NCBI GenBank assembly: GCA_041399085.1
Contig: JAWKTM010000008.1
Location: 124,001-188,000 of the forward strand
DNA from: JAWKTM01 sp041399085
GTDB taxonomy: Bacteria > Planctomycetota > Planctomycetia > Pirellulales > Pirellulaceae
Direction of reading: 5' to 3'
DNA length: 64,000 bases
Shown: positions 28,210 through 37,143 of the stretch, in pieces
Layout: each line of letters opens with the position of its first letter
Position numbering within the stretch: the first letter of the stretch is position 1
Notes under the pieces: model-generated
The model's input: only the letters and a program-made list of their open reading frames with translations
What the model was told of the DNA's origin: nothing
The model's database searches: none
Program-made: the position numbers and the translations under genes

Positions 28210-30090
28210 ATGCCGGGCAAACTTAGAGCCAGTCTAGTAACTATTCTCATGTGGTTTGGGATCGCTTTGCCGCACACGGCGCCAGCGGCCGAGTCTTTCG
28301 CGGTGGATGTGATGGTATACGGGGCCACGCCGGGAGGCATCGCCGCCGCGATTGCCGCCGGGAAAACCGGCCGCACCGTAATGCTTGTCGAGCCCACGTC
28401 GCGAATCGGCGGCATGACGACCAGCGGGCTGTCGCATACTGATTTTCATTCGTTCGAAAGCCTGACGGGCGCGTTTCTCGACTTCTCGCAACGGGTCGAG
28501 GCATATTACGCCACGCACTTCGGCCCCGATTCGCGGCAAGTCAGCGACTCGTTTCGCGGTACGTTTGGCGAGCCCAGTGTGAATCTGCAAGTCTTTCAGG
28601 CCATGCTGGCCGAACACCGATCGATCACCGTGAAGACCGGACTAACGCTGAGTGCCGTTTCCACGAAGTTGTTCGGCCAATCGCAACGGATCACGGACGT
28701 AACGGTCGAGAATGAAGCTGGCGATGCGTTGCGCATTACTGCGCGCGTCTTTATCGACGGCACTTATGAAGGAGACCTCATGGCCGCCGCCGGAGTGCCT
28801 TGGCGAGTCGGCCGGGAAGGACGGGCCGAGTACGGTGAATCGCTCGCGCCGGAGCAGTCGGATGGGCAATTACAAGCCTATAATTTCCGATTCATCATGA
28901 CACGCGACCCGAATAACCGTGTCATGCCGGAACCGCCTGCCGGTTACCGTCGCGAAGATTTCCTCGGCGTGCTACCGGCGCTCGAGTCGCCCCGGATTCG
29001 ACATGTGTTCGATTATCCGAAAGAGTGTATCTTCAAAGCACAGACTCCGCCCTTGCCGAATGGCAAATACGACATCAACGATGTCTCGAACGGCCTAATC
29101 CGACTTTCACTTCCTGGCGTGAACTTGCCGTGGCCAGATGGTAATGCCACGGCCCGCAAACAGGTGTTTGCGGAGCATTTACGGGACCAAGTGGGGCTGC
29201 TGTATTTCCTACAGAATGATGAGGCGGTGCCCGCCCAGTTCCGCGAGGAAGCTCGACAATGGGGATGGTGTCGAGACGAGTTTGTGGAGACAAACCATTT
29301 GCCACCCCAACTCTATGTCCGCGAAGCTCGCCGCATGTTGGGTCAGCGTGTGTATACTCAGCGAGACAGCGAGCACGCGGAAGGAGACGCGCGCGCTAAA
29401 CTTCATGTCGACGCAATCGCCATGGCGGACTATGGGAACAACTGTCACGGCACAAAACACGAAGGACCGCGTTTCGGTGGCCGACACACGGGCGAGTTTT
29501 ACAATCCCGTGCCTCCTTATCAAATACCTTACGGAGTTCTCACTCCGCGCCGGAAGGACATGGAGAATCTACTGGTTCCCGTGGCGGCATCGTCTTCTCA
29601 TGTTGGTTTCTGTGCGTTGCGGTTGGAACCGATTTGGATGTCACTGGGGCAAGCGGCCGGCCATGCGGCGGCGATGGCGGTCGATGCGGATATCGCCGTG
29701 CAAGCCGTGTCGCTTCCAGAACTCCAGTCGCGACTGCACCACGATCGGTCGGCGACTATCTATGTGAGCGACGTCGCGCCGAGTTCGCCGGATTTTGTGG
29801 CCGTACAGTGGTGGGGCACGCTCGGCGGCTTGCATGGACTTCATCCCATGCCAAAGAAACCAGGACAGCGTGGTGAGCGGCTACACGGTCAATACTATGA
29901 AGCCAACCCAGGGCATGCGGTCGAACTCGATCGCACGCTGGAACCATCCACAGCCCAGAGGTGGCGAGCGTTGGCCCGGCAATTCGGATTGGGCCTCGAT
30001 GGATTGCCCGACGCGGATGGCAAGGCAACTCGCGGCGATTTCATCCGCGCCGCTGCGCAACTAGGGGCCGCCCAACGCGGCGAGAAGTAG
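28210..30090 (+). CDS. Secreted FAD-dependent oxidoreductase (FAD_oxidored family)
   Basis: The 626-residue protein has a signal peptide (LVTILMWFGIALPHTAPAAES). A Rossmann FAD-binding motif follows (DVMVYGATPGGIAAAIAAGKTGRTVMLVEPTSRIGGMTTSGLSHTD), then ARVFIDGTYEGDLMAAAGVPWRVGREGRAEYGES, diagnostic of the PF12831-type FAD-dependent oxidoreductases common in planctomycetes and Verrucomicrobia. The C-terminal segment PVAASSSHVGFCALRLEPIWMSLGQAAGHAAAMA contains the second FAD contact. The substrate is unknown, perhaps a carbohydrate or hydroxy compound in the periplasm. It is 46 bp after the hybrid kinase, so co-transcription is possible. A hairpin with a T-run follows at once. Confidence 0.9.
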   Translation: MPGKLRASLVTILMWFGIALPHTAPAAESFAVDVMVYGATPGGIAAAIAAGKTGRTVMLVEPTSRIGGMTTSGLSHTDFHSFESLTGAFLDFSQRVEAYYATHFGPDSRQVSDSFRGTFGEPSVNLQVFQAMLAEHRSITVKTGLTLSAVSTKLFGQSQRITDVTVENEAGDALRITARVFIDGTYEGDLMAAAGVPWRVGREGRAEYGESLAPEQSDGQLQAYNFRFIMTRDPNNRVMPEPPAGYRREDFLGVLPALESPRIRHVFDYPKECIFKAQTPPLPNGKYDINDVSNGLIRLSLPGVNLPWPDGNATARKQVFAEHLRDQVGLLYFLQNDEAVPAQFREEARQWGWCRDEFVETNHLPPQLYVREARRMLGQRVYTQRDSEHAEGDARAKLHVDAIAMADYGNNCHGTKHEGPRFGGRHTGEFYNPVPPYQIPYGVLTPRRKDMENLLVPVAASSSHVGFCALRLEPIWMSLGQAAGHAAAMAVDADIAVQAVSLPELQSRLHHDRSATIYVSDVAPSSPDFVAVQWWGTLGGLHGLHPMPKKPGQRGERLHGQYYEANPGHAVELDRTLEPSTAQRWRALARQFGLGLDGLPDADGKATRGDFIRAAAQLGAAQRGEK

Positions 30091-30096
30091 TCCTCC

Positions 30097-30133
30097 GAGC
30101 CGCGTTTCCGCGACGGCTCCCCGGCTTTTTTTT
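30097..30133 (+). terminator. Rho-independent terminator after the FAD oxidoreductase
   Basis: GAGCCG can pair with CGGCTC (or AGCCG with the CGGCT next to the tract), and eight T residues follow. It starts 7 bp after the stop codon and separates this gene from the caspase-fold cluster that begins at 30195. Confidence 0.7.
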
Positions 30134-30194
30134 GCATTGTCCGCCGAGGCTGGTATATTCGGAGTCGGTTCGTCCACTGCGTCGGAGGCTTAAC

Positions 30195-31757
30195 ATGAAG
30201 ATTTCGCAAGCGGTTGCGTGCTCAATTGCGTTTCTACTCGGCGTCTCGAATTCAGGTTCCGCTGCTGACGGGACGCTGGGCAGGCTTGCCAAGTCCCAGC
30301 CCGAAGCGACCGCTCCCGCCGCAATGCGCGATTCGCTCTTCAACGATAAGCCTTCCTTTCTGGTCGCCGTGCGAGTGAACCGGCCGAGTCTCGACTACCG
30401 AGAGGGCGACACGTTTAGCATCCAAGTTGCCAGCGAAGAGGATGCCTACCTCTATGTGATCTACCAGCAAGCGGACGGTCGCGCGTATCAGGTGTTTCCC
30501 AATAAGTTCCAAACGGATAATCGCGTCAAGGCGAGGCAAGCCGTTCAGGTACCGGCCGCCACCGATCTGTTTCGGTGGGTTGTGGGACCGCCGTTCGGTG
30601 AAGAAACCGTCAAGGTCATCGCTACGAAAGAGCCCGTCGATGTACTGGCACATCCCAATTTCACGAAGGGTCGATTCAATCCGGTCGGCAAGGATGTGTT
30701 GAAGGGTATCGAAGTGGAATTAGGGGACACGCCGCCCGTGCGCTGGGCCGAAACGGATGTCACTGTTCACACGTATCCGAATAGTCATCCAACTGCCACG
30801 GATACGGCTCGACGTTGGGGCGTGTTCTTCGGCGTCTCACGCCATCTACTTACGCCTTATGTGGTGTCGGCGTTTGGTGAAGACGCGAGTTCGGATTTGT
30901 TCGCTTGCCACCGCGACGCTCAACAATTGGCCGAAGTCATGCGTGGTGTCGGACGTTTGGATGGCCTGAAATTGTTTACGAACGAAACGGCCACGAAAGC
31001 TAATTTTCAAGCGGCCGTCACGGAGTGGCTGCCATCGGTATCCCGGCCTGGGGATACGGTCATCATTTTTTATTCGGGCCACACGGGGCAGTTGCCGGAT
31101 CAAAACGGTGACGAACCGGATGGGCAGGACGAGTTTCTGGTGCCGCACGACTTCCTGGGCGGACAGGAATTGGAAGCGCTCAAGAAACTGTACGATGAGG
31201 ACAAACTTACCTCCGGTGATCGCAAGTTTTTTGAACAGCTTGTGGCGAATTACAAGGACAAATCGCTCCTCGAACTGGTCGAGAACACAGGCATCACCGA
31301 CGACGCCATGGCGCGTTGGATTCAACGACTTGAGGGTCGCCAATTGCTGTTCATTTCCGATTCGTGCCACAGTGGTGGTTTTGCCAACCAAGAGACCAAC
31401 TTCAAGAGCCTCAAACCAAATTTTCCTTTCGATCTGATGAAAGGGGAAGTTGCACGTTTGAAAGACCTCGGGCAGTCGAATCACGCGCTGCTGTGCGCCG
31501 CGTATGCCAACGAGTCTGCCTCGGAACGCGTGACACATGACCTCGGAGTCATGACGTTCAGCCTTATACGGTTCCTCAAAGAGTCGCGAGGAAGCCAACG
31601 GTTGGAAGATGGCCACAAGTTCTGCGAAGTCGAAATGGAAAAGTACTTCGCCGCTTGGAATCAGGCTCTGGCGGACGAGGGGTATGAGGAACGCGTGACG
31701 CCCAGCCATCCGTTTTTGATAAACCATTCCAGACTGCCGGTGCTATTGAAACCTTGA
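30195..31757 (+). CDS. Secreted caspase family (C14) protein with DUF4384 domain, copy 1
   Basis: The 520-residue protein starts at ATG 30195 with a signal peptide (MKISQAVACSIAFLLGVSNSGSAA). A DUF4384 domain spans about residues 55-150 (YREGDTFSIQVASEEDAYLYVIYQQADG, FRWVVGPPFGEETVKVIA). The peptidase C14 caspase fold follows (about 200-510) with catalytic His296 (IFYSGHTGQ) and Cys391 (ISDSCHSGG), both intact. It should be an Arg/Lys-specific or related cysteine peptidase acting outside the cytoplasm. It is the first of four plus-strand caspase-fold genes, and 105 bp separate it from a paralogue with the same layout. Substrate and trigger are unknown. Upstream in-frame residues to 29961 overlap the previous gene and are excluded. 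Confidence 0.92.
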   Translation: MKISQAVACSIAFLLGVSNSGSAADGTLGRLAKSQPEATAPAAMRDSLFNDKPSFLVAVRVNRPSLDYREGDTFSIQVASEEDAYLYVIYQQADGRAYQVFPNKFQTDNRVKARQAVQVPAATDLFRWVVGPPFGEETVKVIATKEPVDVLAHPNFTKGRFNPVGKDVLKGIEVELGDTPPVRWAETDVTVHTYPNSHPTATDTARRWGVFFGVSRHLLTPYVVSAFGEDASSDLFACHRDAQQLAEVMRGVGRLDGLKLFTNETATKANFQAAVTEWLPSVSRPGDTVIIFYSGHTGQLPDQNGDEPDGQDEFLVPHDFLGGQELEALKKLYDEDKLTSGDRKFFEQLVANYKDKSLLELVENTGITDDAMARWIQRLEGRQLLFISDSCHSGGFANQETNFKSLKPNFPFDLMKGEVARLKDLGQSNHALLCAAYANESASERVTHDLGVMTFSLIRFLKESRGSQRLEDGHKFCEVEMEKYFAAWNQALADEGYEERVTPSHPFLINHSRLPVLLKP

Positions 31758-31862
31758 CCGCGACTGGTAGTCTGCCCACCGTTTGTCTGTTACTCAGGTC
31801 GGGTTATCGAGGCTTCCGTTATCTCCATATTCAGCAACATATTGACAATTGGAGTAGTCGTT

Positions 31863-33359
31863 ATGATAACTCGCCATCGACGCCCATCGCGAATTCTTTC
31901 TATCGCGCTGCTGGGCTTGTTACTGGGTGGGTTCATCTCTTCAATTAGTCGAAATGAAGCGTTGGCAGAAGACACCGCGAATCCCGTGGTGTCCGGCGCC
32001 GCCGAAGCAGGTGAATTAGTCCAGCCTGGCGATGAACTGGTGAGCTATCAGCCGGGTTGGTTGGTAAACGTGGCGGTCAATCGAACCGACGGACGCTATG
32101 TGCATGGCGAACGGTTAAGCGTTCGTTTCAAATCGGAACGCGCAGCGCGGGTTTATGTGATCTATCACCAAGCCGACGCGCAGTCGCTATTGATTTATCC
32201 GAATGTGGCCCAGCCAACGAATGCGGTGGCCGCGAATACGGAAGTGATGATTCCGGCAGCTAATGATTCGTTTCGGTTTCGCGTTGGACCGCCGTATGGG
32301 CAGGAAGCGATGCAGGTAATCGCCGCCGAGAATCCGATTGCCATCTTGGACGATCTGCGACCAGGGGCGGCGCGAGCAACCAAGATTCCGCAAGACGTGC
32401 GACAGGCTCTTGCGACTGCGATCGAGCAGTCGCCTCATAGCTTTGCTGAGCATCGGATCGTGATTCATACACGCGAAGCGGACGTTGTGTTACCCCCGGA
32501 GAGAAGCCCTAAGCGATTCGGCGTGTTTGTGGGAGTTGATCTATTGCGCGACGCGTCTTTCGGCGACTCGACCCCCTTGGCCAAGAAGTCAGCAGAGCTA
32601 ATGCACGCGGCGATGTTGGCTGATGGAGGCGTGCCCGAAGCGAATTCGCGACTACTGATCGGAGAGCATGCGACGTCGACTGAATGGGAAGATGTGATGA
32701 CGAAGTGGCTGCCATCCGTGAGCGAGCCTGGCGACACGGTGTTTCTGTTTTATTGTGGGCACGGTGGCCAGATTAAAGCCTTGGATGAAAGCGAACCGGA
32801 CGGGCTGGATGAGGTACTGTCGACGTACGACATGGATTCCAAGCGGATTCGTGAGACGGCGGTTAGCGACGATCGGCTTGCCCGATGGTTGCTGGCTTTA
32901 CCGGGACGGCAGATTGTGCTGTTGCTAGAAACGTGCCACGGCGGCGGTGTCGTCGATGGGCGCGGGATGGCTGGTGCGTTGCGGGATGAAGCAAATCGTT
33001 GTCACGATATTGCCCAACTGAATACGGTCGTGGTTTGCGCCTGTCTGCCGGACGAGTTCTCTCATTTTTCGCCGAAGCTCCCGGCTAGCTTCATGCCACT
33101 GTTATTTGCGCAAGCGATGCGAGATCAACCAAAACCCTTGTCCGTACAGGCGGCCTTTGACTTTTACCGCAAGAATTTGCCCAAGCTCTTGGCGGACGAA
33201 AAGATCGGAGCAAATCTGCCGGGTTTCATTCAGCAACCATCACTTACGGATCACGCGTTGTTGCCCGTTCTGCTGGCGCCCGCTAAGCCGACTCCCACGC
33301 CATCCGATTCCGATAGTTCCCAACCCCCTTCCCCCACATCGTCCGCCGATGGTATGTGA
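31863..33359 (+). CDS. Secreted caspase family (C14) protein with DUF4384 domain, copy 2
   Basis: The 498-residue paralogue of the preceding gene starts at ATG 31863; a TTG start 21 bp earlier is possible. It has a basic leader and signal helix (ILSIALLGLLLGGFISSI), DUF4384 (HGERLSVRFKSERAARVYVIYHQAD, FRFRVGPPYGQEAMQVIA), then the caspase fold with His300 (LFYCGHGGQ) and Cys358 (LLETCHGGG). The inserted segment between His and Cys present in copy 1 is shorter here. The C-terminus is a Pro/Ser/Thr-rich tail (TPTPSDSDSSQPPSPTSS). The conserved catalytic dyad implies an active peptidase in the periplasm or outside; that is inferred from family knowledge. It is tandem with copy 1 and probably in the same operon. 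Confidence 0.92.
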   Translation: MITRHRRPSRILSIALLGLLLGGFISSISRNEALAEDTANPVVSGAAEAGELVQPGDELVSYQPGWLVNVAVNRTDGRYVHGERLSVRFKSERAARVYVIYHQADAQSLLIYPNVAQPTNAVAANTEVMIPAANDSFRFRVGPPYGQEAMQVIAAENPIAILDDLRPGAARATKIPQDVRQALATAIEQSPHSFAEHRIVIHTREADVVLPPERSPKRFGVFVGVDLLRDASFGDSTPLAKKSAELMHAAMLADGGVPEANSRLLIGEHATSTEWEDVMTKWLPSVSEPGDTVFLFYCGHGGQIKALDESEPDGLDEVLSTYDMDSKRIRETAVSDDRLARWLLALPGRQIVLLLETCHGGGVVDGRGMAGALRDEANRCHDIAQLNTVVVCACLPDEFSHFSPKLPASFMPLLFAQAMRDQPKPLSVQAAFDFYRKNLPKLLADEKIGANLPGFIQQPSLTDHALLPVLLAPAKPTPTPSDSDSSQPPSPTSSADGM

Positions 33360-33600
33360 GTTACACCAACGCCACGAGACGCCGCAAATGACACACATTC
33401 GCGTCGAACTCGCGACAACTTCTTTGAGCTTCTAGCCCCAATCATTGCCTCATCATGCTTACACCGACCTGCACCAAGCGACATTGTGCCGGGGAAGGAA
33501 CGGAGTGACGATTTGAGGCACCACAAGTGCGGCAGGCAAGATCTGATACGTGCGTACTCCGCGAACGCCAAACGATTTGTTATGAGGCAATATGGGCTAC
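33360..33600. other. Spacer after caspase copy 2
   Basis: No gene is recognised here. The sequence leads into the eroded TPR-CHAT region, whose true start I cannot place. Confidence 0.3.
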
Positions 33601-36600
33601 TCCAGTCTTACGGGAATACGAAACCTGCTGGAAACAACCGCACCAGTGAGTTTCCGCCCAGAACCGGCGGCAACAAGAGGGAGCGAATGCTACGTCCTAT
33701 GATCTTGAAGCCGTGGATCAGTTGTTGGAGCTATTCGACACTCAGTTCATGGCTGATCAATTGACCGAAGAGATAACTGCCGAGAAAATTGTAGCATCAA
33801 GGCGCCGCCACCGCAGTGACACGCCCGCGCCATTACGTGGGCTGGGAATGCATGTGCTGCGTTTGGCGCACACCGTGGGCGAACTGGTGACGCGTCGCGT
33901 CGGAGCGGGATCGTCGAGACCGCGGACGGCATATGGAAAGAAAGACGAAGACTATGCCTTCGCTATGGTTGGATTAGCCGACTGTTACGTAGTCCTCAAG
34001 TGTTGACGGGCGAAATCACTACTGGAAAGAGTCATAGTACTGAAGCACACTTCGGGAAAGTTCCGCTGAAGTGTCGGCTGCATGGACGATCGCGCGATGT
34101 GAGATCAACCAGATCACTTCGAGCACGCTATGATATTGCTCAACGGAGTTCCTGCGATAAAGCGCGAAGTGAGTTTGGTGATTCCAGCGTCGAAGTTGCC
34201 GACTGTTACTTGGATCTTCCCGATGTTTGCATCTGCTTGATCAGTCGAATGCGGCACTCGAAGGTGTTGAACTCGCAAGGATATACAAGGCAGAGTTTGG
34301 AGAGGGACAACACCGCCCATTGTTACTGGATGGAATTACTCGCGGACATTAAGTTAGATATGGGACACTTAGTCGAGGCGGAACGTGTCTATCAGGAATC
34401 GACACGAATCAACAAGACTGACCGGGAACGACTCTCCTCCGGTGGCTACCACGCAGCTTGGGCTGGCACGTTGTCGTAGCCGCCGGTCGGTATTAGGAGG
34501 CGGAGGCGATTGCCCGTAAAATCGCCAGCTATTCTCGAAGCCGCTAATCATCCAGACGTCGCTTTCAGCGCTGGAACTGCTGGCCGACTGTTTACAACAA
34601 CAAGGGCGGTTCAATGAAGCTCCTGCCGCTTTACCACCGATCGCTTGCACTAAGAATTGTGACTTTCGGCGATGAAAACATTACCACGGCCTGGACACGT
34701 CATGCAGGCTGTCTTAAATTGCGTTTATGGCCAGGGAAACTCTCCGGATGCGGAGGTCCTAACGCATCGAAACCTGCAAACGTCGGAGCGTGTATTTGGT
34801 GAGTCACATTCTTCGATCGCTGAGTTTCTACAGTGTCTTGCCACCATTTACAGAACAGAATCGCGGCGACGAGTGCCTCGCCGCTCACCGTCGCAGCACA
34901 TCGATCTACGAGCAAGTCTGAGATCGCATCGAAAACACATTGTTCGCACGTTTGAATCGGCAGACCGGATTGTCCAGCATGTGGGTTGAGGAAGCCGATA
35001 CGGTAGTGACAAAACGGACGGCCTACTTGCAAAATATCTTCCAATGACGACTCGTCCCGATCGTACTTGAACTGCATACAGTCTCAAGCAGTATGCTCGT
35101 GCCGCGAGCAGTGGGACCAGGCGACGACTGGCTGAAATCCATTCAGCGACCGCAAACGGCTGGGGGATAATCATTATCCGGATTTTGCATCACAATGTAT
35201 TTCCCTTGCGGAACTATACTTGAAGAGGGCAGTGGCCCCAGGCGGCCGAAAAGCTATTAATTCATGCACGCAGGCTATTACATCAAGCCAACGCCTATCC
35301 ATCACGACTATTCGCCGGTTATATGGCAAGAGCGAAGATTGGCTGGGACGCACAGCGCCGCAGTGAAGCGCTGGCCGATTTGCGAATGGCGATGTCGCTG
35401 GCGGAAGAACAGCGTGCGAACAGCGCCGGGACCGAGCGGGAGAGGGCCAAATTGTTCGTCAACTATGCCGAAGCTTATGAGCAGATGGTGGCGTGGCAGT
35501 TGGAGCAGGGCGACGTGGCCGAAGCGTTGAGTGCGATGGAGCGAGCACGGGCACGCTCGATGATCGACGAACTCTCGGTTTCGGGCGCCAGCCTTCAGGT
35601 TGGCCGATCGGCCGTGGAGCGCGAAGCGTTGCAACGGCGCGAAGCCGAGTTGACCGCGCGGGTCGCGGAGCTAGAAAAACGACTGCAGGTGTTGGTTCGA
35701 GGCAAGGAGGAGTCAGCCGCCCCTGGGGCTCGCGACCGATTAGAAAATGAAGTGGCTCAGGCTCGGAAGGCATTGTACGACCATTGTCGTGACATGCGCA
35801 CAATCCGGTCTACCGGAATTTGCCGCTGGTTCATTCACGCCCCGGCTTAGTCAGATTCAGCGAGTTGGTCGGCACCAATAACATGGCATTAATCTATTTT
35901 GTTGGTCAGGCTGCTACGTACCTGGCTGTCCTGAGTGACAGCGAAGCCCGGCTCGTAATCTTAGAGGTCGACCAGAAAACCGCGGACGCGATGGGGATCG
36001 CTCCAGGACCGTTAACGTATGAGGCGTTGAATAAAGTATTTCTCGGCGACCGGGGCGTGCTCGGTAAGCTGGCGTCGCCGCAAAGTGTTGATCAGGCGAT
36101 TCCGACACTCGCCGAATTGTATGCTTTATTGATTCCCGAAGCCGAACGGTGAAAGCAGCTGGACATCGGGCGACGTGGGGCGGTTGATTGTAATGCCCGA
36201 CGGGCCATTGGCGACGTTTTTATCTGAAAGCCGCTCGTGGTTGAGCGGGGCGATGCCCCACTTACCTGCTGGATGCCGGGCCACCCGTGCATTATGGCCC
36301 TTCGGCCACGGTCATGTTGAATTTGAGGCAACGCGCGGGCAATGCGTCGAATTCCGAGGCGCCGGTGCTGTCGGTAGGTGACCCGAGTTATCCGCGAAGC
36401 GGTGAACCGAGCTCCGAGTCTACCAATGAGGGCATTGATTCGGGAACACGTTACGCTTCGCTAGGGGGCCAATTGCCACGGCTTCCGTTTACTGCTTGGG
36501 AATCATCTTGGGTGAACGATGTATTCGGCAAGCGTGGTTTTGGCGTCGAGCGACTGATTGGCGAACAGGCCACGGAGGCCAATGTTCGCACTCAGAGCGC

Positions 36601-37075
36601 CGGTCGCCGCTATTTGCATTTGGCCTGTCATGGTCTCGCGGATCACGCCCACGGTAATCTATTTGGTTCTTTGGCACTGACACCTGGAGCGGCGGCTAGT
36701 GTTCCGGCTGACGACGGTTTTTTGACGTTGGCGGAGATTTATGAACTGGATCTGCGAAGCTGCGAACTCACAATCCTCAGCGCTTGCAATACCAACTATG
36801 GGCCTCAGCAGCGAGGCGAAGGTGTTTGGACGCTCTCGCGGGGATTTCTCGTCGCTGGTTCGAGACGTGTCGTGGCTAGTAACTGGGTTGTTGACGACCA
36901 GGCCGCTGCGAGCGTTATCAGCTACTTCGCCAGTGGGATTGCGAATGCCGAGGAAAAGCAACAACCCGTGGACTATGCGCAGTCACTAAATGCGGCGAAG
37001 AAGTGGGTCCGGCAACAGGAGAAATGGTCGAGCCCCTATTACTGGGCCACATTCGTGTTGGTCGGGCCCAATTAG
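33600..37075 (+). pseudogene. TPR-CHAT protease gene, heavily frameshifted (start uncertain)
   Basis: Fragments in all three plus frames form one protein. TPR-like pieces run from about 33900 to 35300 (DEDYAFAMVGLADCYVVL, ARSEFGDSSVEVADCYLDL, LELLADIKLDMGHLVEAERVY). An intact stretch at 35300-35800 has TPR and coiled coil (EALADLRMAMSLAEEQR, GDVAEALSAMERARARSMIDEL, RREAELTARVAELEKRLQVL). Next is the CHAT N-terminal part (MALIYFVGQAATYLAVLSDSEARLVILEVD). The CHAT caspase fold ends at 37075 with catalytic His (RYLHLACHGLADH, codon at 36629) and Cys (LTILSACNTNYG, codon at 36785). Breaks and in-frame stops are frequent in 33.6-35.3 kb and sparse after it. CHAT-TPR proteins are clan CD peptidases used in signalling or cell-death-like pathways in other bacteria. 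Confidence 0.75.
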
Positions 37076-37143
37076 AACCTAGCGCGTATGTATGCCGCCT
37101 CGCAAACCGTAGAGAACATGTAATCCGAAGTGAGGATAGATCC

